From UMGS1387 sp045646465 (GTDB taxonomy: Bacteria > Bacillota > Clostridia > Oscillospirales > CAG-382), in the NCBI GenBank assembly GCA_045646465.1, contig JAZRKT010000043.1:1-31944 (forward strand): 31,944 nt of DNA, in the 5' to 3' direction. The notes beneath the pieces were generated by a model. That model made no database searches. It was not told the DNA's origin and saw only the letters and a program-made list of their open reading frames with translations. Position 1 is the first letter of the stretch; the number at the start of each line of letters is the position of its first letter. Of the stretch, positions 17,604 through 26,256 are shown in pieces. Position numbers and translations under genes: made by a program.

Positions 17604-19674
17604 AATCAAAGAGAGATTTTGGTTTTATCTTTTCGGAACACTTATTTTTCTGTATCTTTATGGAATAGTAATATACTCTTTCAGAGCAGCCTTCACTAAC
17701 TTCATGAACGGTACTGCCGAAAGCGTGTTTACACTCAATCCCATTAAATGCATCGGTGCTGTATTTACTCCTCAAGGCTTCGGTGTCATATTTTTTCTCT
17801 TTATCATGTACGCTCTCATATCCGGTAAATGGATACACCTTATAACCGGCGTTAAGATTACAAAAGACGAAAGAAACTTCTTTGTTTCAAGTGAAGGTAC
17901 TCACGGTACTTCCGGTTGGATGACAAAAAAGGAACGTGTAAAAATCCTTGAATCAGGTACCGCGGATGAACTTCCATGTACCATCCTTTGTAAAACAAAA
18001 GACAGTGTTCTTGATGACGATAAGTTCGCCGAGTATTTAGGTCTTCGCTATGACTCAGGGCTTAACAAACACATAATTGCTTATGGTGCAACCGGTTCAG
18101 GTAAATCAAGAGGCTTTGTAAAACCTCTTATGCTCAAGATGGCACAGCTTCTTGAGTCTGGCAAAAGTAAGCAAAGTATGATAATAGTCGATCCCAAGGC
18201 CGAGCTTTTTGAACAGTACTCCGAATTCTTAAAAGGCTGTGGTTACACCGTAAGAGCTTTTAATCTTCTTGATATGGAAAATTCCGACGGGTGGAATTGC
18301 ATCGGCGAAACTGAAGGTGACGTTGATATGGTACAGTCAGTAGCCGAAACGATTATTCGTAATACATCTGAAGACGGGCAGAAAGCAGACTTCTGGGATA
18401 AAGCAGAGCAGAACCTTCTTATCGCTCTTATCCTCTATGTTCAGAGTATGAGAGATCCCGTCACAAATGAGCTTCTTCCCATACACGAGCGTTCACTTGG
18501 AACGATATACAAAATACTATCAAGTGAAAGTGCAAAAAGCCTTGATGCTAAATTTCAACGCCTACCGCTTGATCATCCGGCAAGAGGTCCTTACGGTATC
18601 TTTAAGCAGGCCGCAAGTAATCTTTGGGGTAATGTATTTATCGGTCTTGGTTCCCGTATGAATGTATTTCAGAACAAGCTTGTTGACAAAATTACGAAGT
18701 ACCACGAAATAGACCTTGAGCTTCCCGGCAAAGAACCCTGTGCTTACTTTTGTATTATATCGGCAACCGATACTGCCTACGAATTCCTCTCATCGCTGTT
18801 CTTCTCTATGCTTTTCAAGAAACTGTCTGACTATGCAAGAAAACACGGTGATGAAAGGGGTCGACTCCCTGTTGTAGATAATTTCGAAATGGTCGAATAC
18901 TGTAATGTCGGAAAACTTCTGGATTTTAAGAAAACTATCTCTGTTGTTCGCGGTTACGGTATTAACTGCCAAATAATCGTACAGTCCATTGCACAGCTTT
19001 CAGACAGATATCCTATAAAGGAATGGGAAGAAATCGTTGGAAACTGTGATACTCAGCTTGTACTTGGCTGCAACGATATGATGACCTCTGAATATATCTC
19101 CAAAAGATGTGGCGCTGTTACTATTCAGCTTACCAATAGCATGTCGCCGCAGACGCCTCTGTTTTCGCCTATAACGCGAGAGGTTACGGGATATAGACAA
19201 ACCAAGGCTAACAATACAAGACCGCTTATGTACCCCGAAGAAATTCTCCAGATGGATAACAGAGAGTGTCTTGTACTTATACGAGGTCAGAAACCATTAA
19301 AAGGACTTAAAATCATTCCAGATGAGTTGTCCGATTACAGTAGGTTGAAATATTCCCGTGTTGCTGACTACATTCCCAAGTGGCGAAAATACGAGGAAAA
19401 AACAAATAACGTGGAGACTATAGAATCTGAACCTGTTAGTTTTTCTTCCGGTGATATAACGATATCTCCCGTTTCCAATGATAACGTTGAAAAGGAAGAT
19501 GAACAACCGATAATTTCTAAAGAAGAAATACAAGCGGAAATCTCCGAAACAAGAGTATCTCATAACGATGCTTCGGACGGAGAGGATGAAGTAGAGAAAG
19601 ATAATATAAAACCCCAAAAAAACAAAAATAAGGAATCAGCCATAAGGATAACGGCTGAAGACATATTAAAATGA
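17533..19674 (+). CDS. virD4: VirD4/TraG-family type IV coupling protein
   Basis: 713 residues. Two N-terminal membrane segments (about 29-50 and 82-97) anchor a cytoplasmic ATPase. Walker A is GATGSGKS at 185-192 and the IIVDPKAEL segment near 217-225 is the typical VirD4 motif; later GYGINCQIIVQSIAQL and NCDTQLVLGCND fit the family core. It docks the relaxase-DNA complex to the channel. The TTG start at 17533 is nine bases after AAAGGAGG; ATG 17536 is an equally possible start, and either overlaps the previous gene by about 70 bases. The last about 90 residues are acidic, low complexity and probably disordered (ESEPVSFSSGD ... NIKPQKNKNKES). Confidence 0.92.
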   Translation: MMQVKGILEKMMSKYPKIMKIYSKIKERFWFYLFGTLIFLYLYGIVIYSFRAAFTNFMNGTAESVFTLNPIKCIGAVFTPQGFGVIFFLFIMYALISGKWIHLITGVKITKDERNFFVSSEGTHGTSGWMTKKERVKILESGTADELPCTILCKTKDSVLDDDKFAEYLGLRYDSGLNKHIIAYGATGSGKSRGFVKPLMLKMAQLLESGKSKQSMIIVDPKAELFEQYSEFLKGCGYTVRAFNLLDMENSDGWNCIGETEGDVDMVQSVAETIIRNTSEDGQKADFWDKAEQNLLIALILYVQSMRDPVTNELLPIHERSLGTIYKILSSESAKSLDAKFQRLPLDHPARGPYGIFKQAASNLWGNVFIGLGSRMNVFQNKLVDKITKYHEIDLELPGKEPCAYFCIISATDTAYEFLSSLFFSMLFKKLSDYARKHGDERGRLPVVDNFEMVEYCNVGKLLDFKKTISVVRGYGINCQIIVQSIAQLSDRYPIKEWEEIVGNCDTQLVLGCNDMMTSEYISKRCGAVTIQLTNSMSPQTPLFSPITREVTGYRQTKANNTRPLMYPEEILQMDNRECLVLIRGQKPLKGLKIIPDELSDYSRLKYSRVADYIPKWRKYEEKTNNVETIESEPVSFSSGDITISPVSNDNVEKEDEQPIISKEEIQAEISETRVSHNDASDGEDEVEKDNIKPQKNKNKESAIRITAEDILK

Positions 19675-19692
19675 CGAAAGGAACTGCTTACC

Positions 19693-20700
19693 ATGAATGT
19701 ATACAAAATAAATGACATTATAAGTTGCGATTTTTTGAAGATACCAAAATCACTGCTTGCAAATCCTAAATATAAGAGCCTGTCATCAGATGCAAAACTT
19801 AGTTACGCTTTACTCTATGACAGGCTTTCTTTATCTAAAGTCAACGGTTGGATAAACGAGAATGATGAGGTGTATCTCATATACACCCGCGAGGAAATCG
19901 CTGACGATATTGGAATTACATATAAAAAAGCAATCTCGGCTTTCAAGGAGCTTGTAACGGCGCAGCTCATAACCGAGCAACGTTGCGGCAGAGGTATGCC
20001 CAACAGAATCTACATTGTCAAGCCCGAGCTTGATGAAGCGTGTGCAAAAAAGTATGTAAAGCATGAAAATTTTAGAACTGCCAATTCGGCATGTCTTGAA
20101 GAGCAACTAAAAAAGAAAGATTCCGAAGAAATGCTTGCAACCACCGAAGGTATATACATTCCTGATATGCCGATTTCGGATATCAAGATATGCCAAAATA
20201 GCACATCAAGAACTGTCGAAATAGAAGTTCAAGAACTGCCAAATCAGCACACTAATAAGACTTATAATAATCAGACTTATTCAAATCATACTGAGATAAG
20301 TCAGTCTGTCAGTCATAGTGTAAGTGATAATACAGAGAGTGCGGACGGACAGACGGACTATGTATACAGTTTTGAGGATATTCTTGAAAACTGTCAACTT
20401 GATGCCTTTGAGGAGGAAGAACGGAAAATCCTCTATGATGCACTCGAAAGGCTCTTCTATTCCGAGAGCTTCAAGATTGGTGGCGCTATTTTACCTCGCA
20501 GAAAAGTAAGAAGCCGCATGTACGAGATTGATGTTTCAACACTTGAGTCAGCTATGGCGAAATTGCACAAAAACGAAAAGCAGATCAAGAATATAACAGC
20601 TTACGTTATGAGTACCATTTTTAACTGCATCACTGAGGACTGTACACTACTGCACGTTGATCCCTATCTTAATTCCTTGAGAGAGGTAAAAAAAGAATGA
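19693..20700 (+). CDS. RepA_N-family replication initiator
   Basis: 335 residues. The N-terminal about 115 residues (DFLKIPKSLLANPKYKSLSSDAKLSYALLYDRLSLS ... YTREEIADDIGITYKKAISAFKELV ... GMPNRIYI) are a clear RepA_N winged-helix DNA-binding domain. A Ser/Thr/Gln-rich linker (about 170-220) leads to a C-terminal helical domain (FEDILENCQLD ... IKNITAYVMSTIFNCI) as in RepA_N proteins of plasmids and ICEs. It would start replication of the circular element form. The gene begins 18 bases after the VirD4 stop, with GAAAGGAA as ribosome binding site. No iterons were seen inside or next to it. Confidence 0.85.
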   Translation: MNVYKINDIISCDFLKIPKSLLANPKYKSLSSDAKLSYALLYDRLSLSKVNGWINENDEVYLIYTREEIADDIGITYKKAISAFKELVTAQLITEQRCGRGMPNRIYIVKPELDEACAKKYVKHENFRTANSACLEEQLKKKDSEEMLATTEGIYIPDMPISDIKICQNSTSRTVEIEVQELPNQHTNKTYNNQTYSNHTEISQSVSHSVSDNTESADGQTDYVYSFEDILENCQLDAFEEEERKILYDALERLFYSESFKIGGAILPRRKVRSRMYEIDVSTLESAMAKLHKNEKQIKNITAYVMSTIFNCITEDCTLLHVDPYLNSLREVKKE

Positions 20701-20713
20701 GAGGAGTGAAATA

Positions 20714-21256
20714 ATGTATCTTAATGCTTACCAGAAATATGTCGAAGAGCTTATTGGCGAATATGAATCTCTGCTTTTAAGTCAACTGCTAAAAGCGGTT
20801 AATCACAAGTTTGGTATAGAGCTGCCCGGTATAGAAGATTACGCCAGGCAAATGTGTTACTATGGCAACTACAAAATGCTTGCCTATGGCAGCGACTATA
20901 TTCTCTATGTCAAAGGCGGAGAACCAAACTACGATATGATACGCTCTTTTGATGTTGTGCTTTCATTTTTTCCGCAAGTTGCATGGCACAGAAAAAGCCG
21001 TAAGCCAATATCAATCTGTTTCTTTGTAAACACTCTTGAACACGATCGTGAAATATCGGTTATTCCCGTACAGCAAGGCAATGAGCGAATGCTTGCCCGA
21101 TATGCAGACGATAAGTTTGAGGACCAAAAATGCGAGGTGGTTATATTTCTTCTTGAAACAAAGGAACAGATGAAGCTGATAAGTTCGACTTGCAATTACA
21201 GATTCGCACTTATTACAAGGGACGGCGTGATGTTTTACAAGAAAGATGCTCAGTAA
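20714..21256 (+). CDS. Conserved hypothetical ICE protein (180 aa)
   Basis: Soluble protein without signal or membrane segment and no motif I recognise. It opens with MYLNAYQKYVEELIGEYESL and has a hydrophobic-strand-rich second half (VVLSFFPQVAW, ISICFFVNTLE, CEVVIFLLET, YRFALITRDGVMFY), consistent with an alpha/beta fold. GAGGAGTG lies nine bases before the start, and the gene begins 13 bases after the RepA_N gene. It may correspond to a DUF family common in Firmicute ICEs (DUF5697 is a possibility), but I cannot verify this. Its place between the initiator and the S1 protein suggests a maintenance or regulatory role; no function assigned. Confidence 0.6.
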   Translation: MYLNAYQKYVEELIGEYESLLLSQLLKAVNHKFGIELPGIEDYARQMCYYGNYKMLAYGSDYILYVKGGEPNYDMIRSFDVVLSFFPQVAWHRKSRKPISICFFVNTLEHDREISVIPVQQGNERMLARYADDKFEDQKCEVVIFLLETKEQMKLISSTCNYRFALITRDGVMFYKKDAQ

Positions 21257-21257
21257 T

Positions 21258-21332
21258 ATGAAAGGAGGTGGTTCCGATGGGAAACACAGCTTAAATTATA
21301 AAACAATTTTTTTACAGGAGGACATAAAATGA
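21258..21332 (+). CDS. Possible 24-residue coupled small ORF
   Basis: An ATG two bases after the previous stop opens 24 codons (MKGGGSDGKHSLNYKTIFL, then QEDIK) whose TGA overlaps the ATG of the S1-protein gene (ATGA). Overlap at both ends is what a translationally coupled gene would show. Against it: there is no clear ribosome binding site of its own, and another frame holds a 5-codon ATG-TAA ORF (21277-21294) behind a strong AAAGGAGGTGG. The region could therefore be a leader that controls the S1 gene rather than a coding gene. Confidence 0.25.
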   Translation: MKGGGSDGKHSLNYKTIFLQEDIK

Positions 21333-22213
21333 ATTTTAACGAACTGGATTTGACAAAGCTTGACAAAAATCTTACCGATGAAGAACGAAATGAGTGGCAG
21401 GCAATATACGCTTCATACCGAGGACAATCGGTTATCTCTGGAGAAGTTGCAGGCGTTGATTTGCATGAATTCAACATAGTTCCTAAAGGAGAAACAAGAT
21501 TTGTATGGAAAACCGTCAGATGTCTTATCATCATCAACTACCGTGTAAAGGTGATAATTCCCGAAACAGAGGTGTTTATAGATGAACTTGATACCGGGTA
21601 TCATATTCTCCATTCAATGTGCGGTGCAAAAGTCGATTATGTTATTACCCACATTGAGCGTGAGGAAGGCTTTGCAATTGCATCTCGCAAGCTGGCGCTT
21701 GAAAAAATTCGCCGTGCCAACTCAAAGCGGAGATACAAGGCAGGACAGGTTGTTGATACCAGGGTTATCTCTGTTGGAAAAGGTGTTTGTACGGTAACCT
21801 TTAATGGTTACGATGTTATGATACCTCAGCGTGAAATCGGCTACAGTGCCGTTCCCGATCTTCGCGAAGTAATGCATCCCGGCAATGAACGCAAGGCAAT
21901 GATAACCGAGTATAACAAAGCTGATGGCATTATGAAACTTTCGATAAAGCAGACTATGCCGCATCCTTTTGACGGTATTGAAACGCGCCATCCACTCGGT
22001 AGCACACGAATTGCTAAAATCGTGGGCAAATATGGTGGCGGTGTATTCTGCAGGCTTTATGATGGCGTTACCGATGTGCTTTGCTCCTACGATTCTTTGC
22101 AGAATGACGGCGATTTCAAAATCGGCGACAGTTGTGAGATTGTCATAAACAAGTACAATCCAGAAAAGAAGCTTGTCTACGGAAAAATTTTAAGAAAAAT
22201 GCTAAGGAGATAA
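21329..22213 (+). CDS. S1 RNA-binding domain protein
   Basis: 294 residues. After an N-terminal helical segment and a domain with LIIINYRVKVIIPETEVFID, two OB-fold S1-like units are visible: about residues 135-210 (RYKAGQVVDTRVISVGKGVCTVTFNGYDVMIP ... GIMKLSIKQT) and about 224-292 (GSTRIAKIVGKYGGGVFCRLYDGVTDVLCSY ... KIGDSCEIVINKYNPEKK). S1 domains bind single-stranded RNA or DNA. Ribosomal protein S1-like genes are a regular but unexplained part of Firmicute ICEs; binding of transferred ssDNA or control of element mRNAs are possible roles, inferred only. AGGAGG lies 8 bases before the start. Confidence 0.75.
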   Translation: MNFNELDLTKLDKNLTDEERNEWQAIYASYRGQSVISGEVAGVDLHEFNIVPKGETRFVWKTVRCLIIINYRVKVIIPETEVFIDELDTGYHILHSMCGAKVDYVITHIEREEGFAIASRKLALEKIRRANSKRRYKAGQVVDTRVISVGKGVCTVTFNGYDVMIPQREIGYSAVPDLREVMHPGNERKAMITEYNKADGIMKLSIKQTMPHPFDGIETRHPLGSTRIAKIVGKYGGGVFCRLYDGVTDVLCSYDSLQNDGDFKIGDSCEIVINKYNPEKKLVYGKILRKMLRR

Positions 22214-22221
22214 ACTAAATG

Positions 22222-22243
22222 GGCGGCAAGTAAAACTGCCGCC
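22222..22243 (+). other. GC-rich stem-loop before the Cys-rich gene
   Basis: GGCGGCA (22222-22228) pairs perfectly with TGCCGCC (22237-22243) around an eight-base loop, nine bases after the S1 gene's stop. No T run follows, so it is more likely an mRNA processing or stability element than a terminator. Confidence 0.45.
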
Positions 22244-22271
22244 TGAATTCGTATATATGGAGGAATTAAAT

Positions 22272-22457
22272 ATGGGTAAGAATATAGGTGTAATGCCGAT
22301 TTGTTCGCATTGTGAAACAGGAAGAAAGGATTACGAACTTGACCGCAAAAGCCTTTTTTGCAGTCACATAAATTGCCTTAAAAACGGTAAATGCGACAAG
22401 TATGAACCTGTTATACGTAAGGCTTGTTCAAATTCAAGAAATCGAGTAATGTTATAA
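22272..22457 (+). CDS. Small Cys-rich, probably zinc-binding protein (61 aa)
   Basis: The start is ATG 22272, eight bases after GGAGG; an earlier in-frame ATG at 22257 overlaps that ribosome binding site and is unlikely. The sequence has CSHC near the start, then LFCSHINCLKNGKCDKYEP: six Cys and two His in CxxC/CxHxxCxxxxxC spacing, suggesting a zinc-stabilised miniprotein. It sits between the S1 gene and the serine recombinase, whose GTG start is 30 bases downstream. Function unknown; a DNA- or RNA-binding accessory role would fit. Confidence 0.55.
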   Translation: MGKNIGVMPICSHCETGRKDYELDRKSLFCSHINCLKNGKCDKYEPVIRKACSNSRNRVML

Positions 22458-22486
22458 TTTTTATAGAAATCCGAGGAGGTGAACAA

Positions 22487-23083
22487 GTGGAAAAATACGG
22501 ATATGTAAGAGTTTCGGCAGTAGACCAGAATGAAGCGAGACAGCTTCTTGAGATGGAGCAGCTTGGTATAAAGCCGGAAAACATTTTTATTGACAAGCAA
22601 TCCGGAAAAGACTTTAACAGACCAGAGTATATAAGACTTATGAAACTGTTGAAAAAATGCGATTTGCTGTATGTAAAAGCCATAGATAGACTTGGCAGAA
22701 ATTACAAGGAAATTCAGGACCAATGGCGAATTATTACTAAAGAAATGGAGGTTGACGTGGTGGTTATAGATATGCCTTTACTTGATACAAGAGTATACAA
22801 GGATTTAATGGGTACATTTATTGCTGACCTTGTGCTTCAGGTGCTTTCATTTGTTGCTCAGAATGAGCGCGAAAACATAAAGAAACGTCAGGAAGAAGGC
22901 ATAAAAGCTGCAAAGCTTCGAGGTGTAGTATTTGGACGTCCCGTGAAAGTTCCACCTGATGATTTTGCACACATTGTTGGCAGATGGGAAAGTGGGCATA
23001 TTTCGGCACAGGATGCGGCAAGACTCAGTGATATGAGTATAGCCACATTTTATAGACGGCTTCGAGAGTTTCGAGAAAAGTAA
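22487..23083 (+). CDS. Serine recombinase, resolvase/invertase type
   Basis: 198 residues from a GTG start preceded by GAGGAGGTGA. The N-terminal catalytic domain shows YGYVRVSAVDQNEARQ with nucleophile Ser10, KAIDRLGRN with Arg68 and Arg71 of the DRLGR active-site motif, and a long helix ending ERENIKKRQEEGI. A short C-terminal helix-turn-helix (about 160-195: HISAQDAARLSDMSIATFYRRL) binds DNA. The size is that of small resolvases/invertases, not of large serine integrases. It could resolve element multimers or invert a nearby segment; the repeats just downstream (23094-23279) are candidate targets. A strong terminator follows its stop. Confidence 0.9.
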   Translation: MEKYGYVRVSAVDQNEARQLLEMEQLGIKPENIFIDKQSGKDFNRPEYIRLMKLLKKCDLLYVKAIDRLGRNYKEIQDQWRIITKEMEVDVVVIDMPLLDTRVYKDLMGTFIADLVLQVLSFVAQNERENIKKRQEEGIKAAKLRGVVFGRPVKVPPDDFAHIVGRWESGHISAQDAARLSDMSIATFYRRLREFREK

Positions 23084-23085
23084 AA

Positions 23086-23127
23086 ATCACTATCAAAAGG
23101 TACACATTTTGATAGTGATATTTTTTT
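23086..23127 (+). terminator. Rho-independent terminator after the serine recombinase
   Basis: A perfect 13-bp stem (23086-23098 with 23107-23119), an eight-base loop GGTACACA and a following run of seven T (23121-23127). It closes the maintenance operon three bases after the stop codon. Its stem contains ACTATCAAAA, a motif that recurs in the tyrosine-recombinase region. Confidence 0.85.
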
Positions 23128-23279
23128 GCAAATTTTGAGGTTCAAAGGTCTGAAATCCCTTGAATTTACTTGATTATTATATCAAAAAACTCGATTTTTG
23201 TCAACGAAACTGACCTATAATTTACAAAAGCGTAAATTTACAGATTTTATCAATTAGTGTACCTTTTGGTAAATGTACC
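23094..23279. repeat. Inverted and direct TGTACC/GGTACA repeats between recombinase and cargo
   Basis: CAAAAGGTACAC (23094-23105) is repeated inverted as GTGTACCTTTTG (23257-23268), a perfect 12-bp inverted pair about 150 bp apart. The right copy lies in a compact cluster: TGTACC at 23258-23263 and again at 23274-23279 (16-bp period), with TACCTTTTGGTA forming its own dyad. Between the arms are AT-rich DNA and another dyad, AATTTAC/GTAAATT (23219-23238). They could be binding or crossover sites for the adjacent serine recombinase, or operators for the cargo promoter. Confidence 0.5.
23216..23221 (+). promoter_or_regulatory. Perfect -10 box, possible promoter of the MBL gene
   Basis: TATAAT occurs in the gap between the terminator and the MBL-fold gene. 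No good TTGACA lies 16-18 bases upstream (the sequence there is GATTTTTG), so the promoter would be weak or activator-dependent. The TGTACC cluster is just downstream, in the operator position. Confidence 0.3.
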
Positions 23280-23332
23280 ATAGGATGAAGATTTATGATA
23301 GACAAAAAACATTTAATTAATGGAGGTATTGT

Positions 23333-24682
23333 ATGAAACGAATTTTAAGTCTGATACTGGTGATATGCACCATTATGATGGTGTTTTGTGCGTGTACAGA
23401 TATTACGCTGGATACTGACGTTCAGCCACCATCTTCAACAGAGCTGTCAGATATAACAATAGAGGTTCCCGATGAACCTGAATCTACGAATAACACTGTT
23501 CCAATTACTCAACAACCTGTTGATACACAACCGAATGAAACGGAAAAGGAACCATTGATACCCGAAGAAACGGAAAACACAGAAGAACCGCAAGAAATCG
23601 AAACACCACTGCCCGAGATTGAAACACCTAAACCATCGCTGCCAGTCTCCTCAACGTTCTCAATTCACTTTATTGATGTGGGTCAGGCAGATGCAGCACT
23701 CGTCGAATGCGATGGACACTATATGCTCATTGACGGTGGTAACAAAGGAGATTCTAACACCATCTATTCTGTTCTTAAAAAAACAGAAGTAGAAAAATTA
23801 GATATTGTTGTTGCATCCCACGAACACGAAGACCACGTGGGCGGTCTTCCCGGTGCTTTCAATTACACAACAGCAGATCTCACACTCTGTCCGGTCACAT
23901 CTGGCGAGAGTAAGGCGTTTGAAGATTTTAAGGAATATGCTGATAAAAACGGCAACGGAATAACCGTACCGTCTGTTGGCGATGAATATAGTCTTGGAAG
24001 TTCAACAGTAGAAATTCTCGGTGTGAATAGCACATATGACAAAAATAACACCTCGATTGTGTTGATGATTACTTATGGAGATACATCATTCCTGTTCACA
24101 GGAGATGCAGAGCGTGATGCCGAGCAAGTAATTCTTAATTCAGGTGCTGACCTCTCCGCAACTGTTCTCAAGGTTGGACATCACGGAAGCGATACATCGA
24201 CCACATATCCGTTTCTCCGTGAGATTATGCCGGAATACGCGGTGATTTCAGTTGGAGACGGAAACTCATACGGACATCCTACCGATGATACTCTCAGCCG
24301 TTTGCGTGACGCGGATGTAAAGGTGTTCCGTACCGATATTCAAGGAGATATATATTGCACAAGTGACGGAAAGACTGTAACAATGTCTGCATCCCGTAAT
24401 GCCGATGCAGATACCTTAAAAGCCCCGTCATTTGTAGTTGAAGTGCCGCCGTCGGTAACACAACAGCAAGAGACACAGGTTCAAGAAACACCAATGCCTG
24501 AAATTGAAACTCCAACATCCACGGGAATTACATATATTCTCAACACTAACTCAAAGAAATTCCATTATTCCGACTGTGGAAGTGCCGGACGAATTAGTGA
24601 AAAAAACAAGGATGTTTACACTGGAACACGTGAAGAACTTATTGCAAGGGGCTACTCTCCGTGTGGAAATTGTGATCCGTAA
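23333..24682 (+). CDS. Secreted ComEC-like metallo-beta-lactamase-fold lipoprotein
   Basis: 449 residues. The hydrophobic N-terminus ends in VFCACTD, a loose lipobox with Cys21 as likely lipidation site. A Pro/Glu/Thr-rich linker (about 25-105) precedes a metallo-beta-lactamase domain: FIDVGQADAALVE, the HxHxDH metal motif at 163-168 (SHEHEDHVGG), LFTGDAE and KVGHHGSDTST. This matches the extracellular MBL domain of ComEC and related free-standing proteins, presumed nucleases or phosphodiesterases. A second Pro/Glu linker leads to a C-terminal module (YILNTNSKKFHYSDCGS ... GYSPCGNCDP) with Cys residues placed like the small metal-binding tail of some secreted nucleases. GGAGGTA precedes the ATG. 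DNA handling outside the cell is inferred. Confidence 0.8.
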   Translation: MKRILSLILVICTIMMVFCACTDITLDTDVQPPSSTELSDITIEVPDEPESTNNTVPITQQPVDTQPNETEKEPLIPEETENTEEPQEIETPLPEIETPKPSLPVSSTFSIHFIDVGQADAALVECDGHYMLIDGGNKGDSNTIYSVLKKTEVEKLDIVVASHEHEDHVGGLPGAFNYTTADLTLCPVTSGESKAFEDFKEYADKNGNGITVPSVGDEYSLGSSTVEILGVNSTYDKNNTSIVLMITYGDTSFLFTGDAERDAEQVILNSGADLSATVLKVGHHGSDTSTTYPFLREIMPEYAVISVGDGNSYGHPTDDTLSRLRDADVKVFRTDIQGDIYCTSDGKTVTMSASRNADADTLKAPSFVVEVPPSVTQQQETQVQETPMPEIETPTSTGITYILNTNSKKFHYSDCGSAGRISEKNKDVYTGTREELIARGYSPCGNCDP

Positions 24683-24711
24683 TTAACTATAAAAAATCAG
24701 GAGATATGGAA

Positions 24712-26256
24712 ATGAAATTAAAGCGAGTATTAACAATCTTTTTCTCTGTTTTGTTAGCAATATGCTGTACAATAACAACCTTTGCACATTCAGGTAGAAC
24801 AGACAGTAGCGGAGGTCACAAGGATAATAAAAACAAAAGCGGTTTAGGTAGCTATCATTATCATTGTGGAGGATATCCGGCACACCTGCACAACGGTGGT
24901 TATTGCCCTTACACCGACATATTCCCTTCGAGCGTTTCGATATCTGTTGGTAAAAAGGTTTTAGGAATCGGTGAGAAAACAGATATTTCAGGAGCAGTTT
25001 ATCCTGCTAATTCCTGTAATACCAATATAACTTGGGATTGTAGCGATTCCAGTGTTGTTAGAATGAAAAACGGCACTATAGAGGCTGTTGGATATGGTAC
25101 GGCGACTATAACGGCAAAATCCTTTAATGGCAAAGTTGGCACAGTAAGAATTACTGTTAAGGAAATAACTGCTGAAAAAGTAACTATCAACAACATTCCA
25201 AGCGATGACAAATTGTACATTGGTGAATCTTTTCAATTAACATCGACCATAACTCCCAGTAATGTTGATAATCCAACCATTACATGGAGTAGCAGTGACT
25301 CTGCGAAAGCAACTGTTGACAACAAAGGAAATGTAGTATTAAAAGATTCCGGAAATGTCAAGATTGAAGCAACCGCAAGTAATGGTGTTAAAGGTGTTTG
25401 GCAGGCTCAGGTTAAAGAACGTTTTGTTGAGTCAATTAATATTGACGAAACGGAATTATCTATGTTACTTGGCTCTACATATGCACTAAAAGCATCTGTC
25501 ACTCCTTCTAATGCTACACATCCTGAACTTCAGTGGTCAACGAGTGATGCCAATATAGTGGATGTGTCAGCCGATGGCACACTTACTGCTGTTTCTTGTG
25601 GCAATGCTGTTGTTACTGCCATTTCTACAAACGATATCAGTAAATCGGTTGAGATTACTGTCAACGAAATAGTAGCCGAATCGATATCCGTTGAAGGCGA
25701 GAACACAATTTTGTTGGGCGAAGACACAGTTTTAAGTGCAACTATTCTCCCCGAAAACACCACTGTTAAAGATGTTGCTTGGAGTGTGGATGACACAAGC
25801 ATAGCAAGTATCTCTGAGGACGGAAGGATAACAGCTCTCACAATAGGTACTACTATTGTTCGTGCAAAGCAAAAAGATGTTGAGACCTATTTGGAGATTT
25901 CCGTTCTACCGATTGACGTAACGGAAATAATTATTACTTCTTCCAACGGTAGTAGCTTAAACAAAGATGAAACTACTGAATTTAGTGCAGAAATCGTACC
26001 GAACAACGCTACATATAAAAACATCACTTGGAGCACAAGTGATGAATCAATAGCAACCATTGACGAGAATGGTGTTTTGACAACACACAGTACAGGAACT
26101 GTAATGGTTATTGCCACTACCGATGGCGGTTTTGTCGCAGAATATGAGCTTAACGTTGTTTCTCCGGTTGCAGGTTTAATAGCTTTGCTTGGAGTTGGTG
26201 GTGCAGCTGCAGGTATTGGTGTTGCAGTAAAGAAGAAAAAGAAAAGCAAAAAATAA
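24712..26256 (+). CDS. Surface protein with YHYH motif and five Big_2 Ig-like domains
   Basis: 514 residues. ATG 24712 is preferred over 24706 because CAGGAGA then has normal spacing. Residues 1-25 are a signal peptide. Residues about 26-65 hold HSGRTDSSGGHKDNK and GSYHYHCGGYPAHLHNGGYCPY, the His-rich YHYH module seen in secreted Firmicute proteins and probably metal binding. Five bacterial Ig-like (Big_2) domains of about 80 residues follow, with repeated IT-WSSSDxxxAT-xxxG-xxxxxGxxxIxA patterns. A C-terminal helix (VAGLIALLGVGGAAAGIGVAV) and KKKKKSKK form a membrane anchor lacking an LPxTG motif. It starts 29 bases after the MBL gene and probably shares its transcript. Adhesion or wall-spanning roles are typical of such proteins. 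Confidence 0.75.
   Translation: MKLKRVLTIFFSVLLAICCTITTFAHSGRTDSSGGHKDNKNKSGLGSYHYHCGGYPAHLHNGGYCPYTDIFPSSVSISVGKKVLGIGEKTDISGAVYPANSCNTNITWDCSDSSVVRMKNGTIEAVGYGTATITAKSFNGKVGTVRITVKEITAEKVTINNIPSDDKLYIGESFQLTSTITPSNVDNPTITWSSSDSAKATVDNKGNVVLKDSGNVKIEATASNGVKGVWQAQVKERFVESINIDETELSMLLGSTYALKASVTPSNATHPELQWSTSDANIVDVSADGTLTAVSCGNAVVTAISTNDISKSVEITVNEIVAESISVEGENTILLGEDTVLSATILPENTTVKDVAWSVDDTSIASISEDGRITALTIGTTIVRAKQKDVETYLEISVLPIDVTEIIITSSNGSSLNKDETTEFSAEIVPNNATYKNITWSTSDESIATIDENGVLTTHSTGTVMVIATTDGGFVAEYELNVVSPVAGLIALLGVGGAAAGIGVAVKKKKKSKK

Noticed and set aside
19693..20713. Replication origin (iterons) in or near the RepA_N gene
   Set aside because: RepA_N origins often lie within the rep gene, but I saw no tandem iterons here; the Ser/Thr/Gln linker codons are only loosely repetitive.
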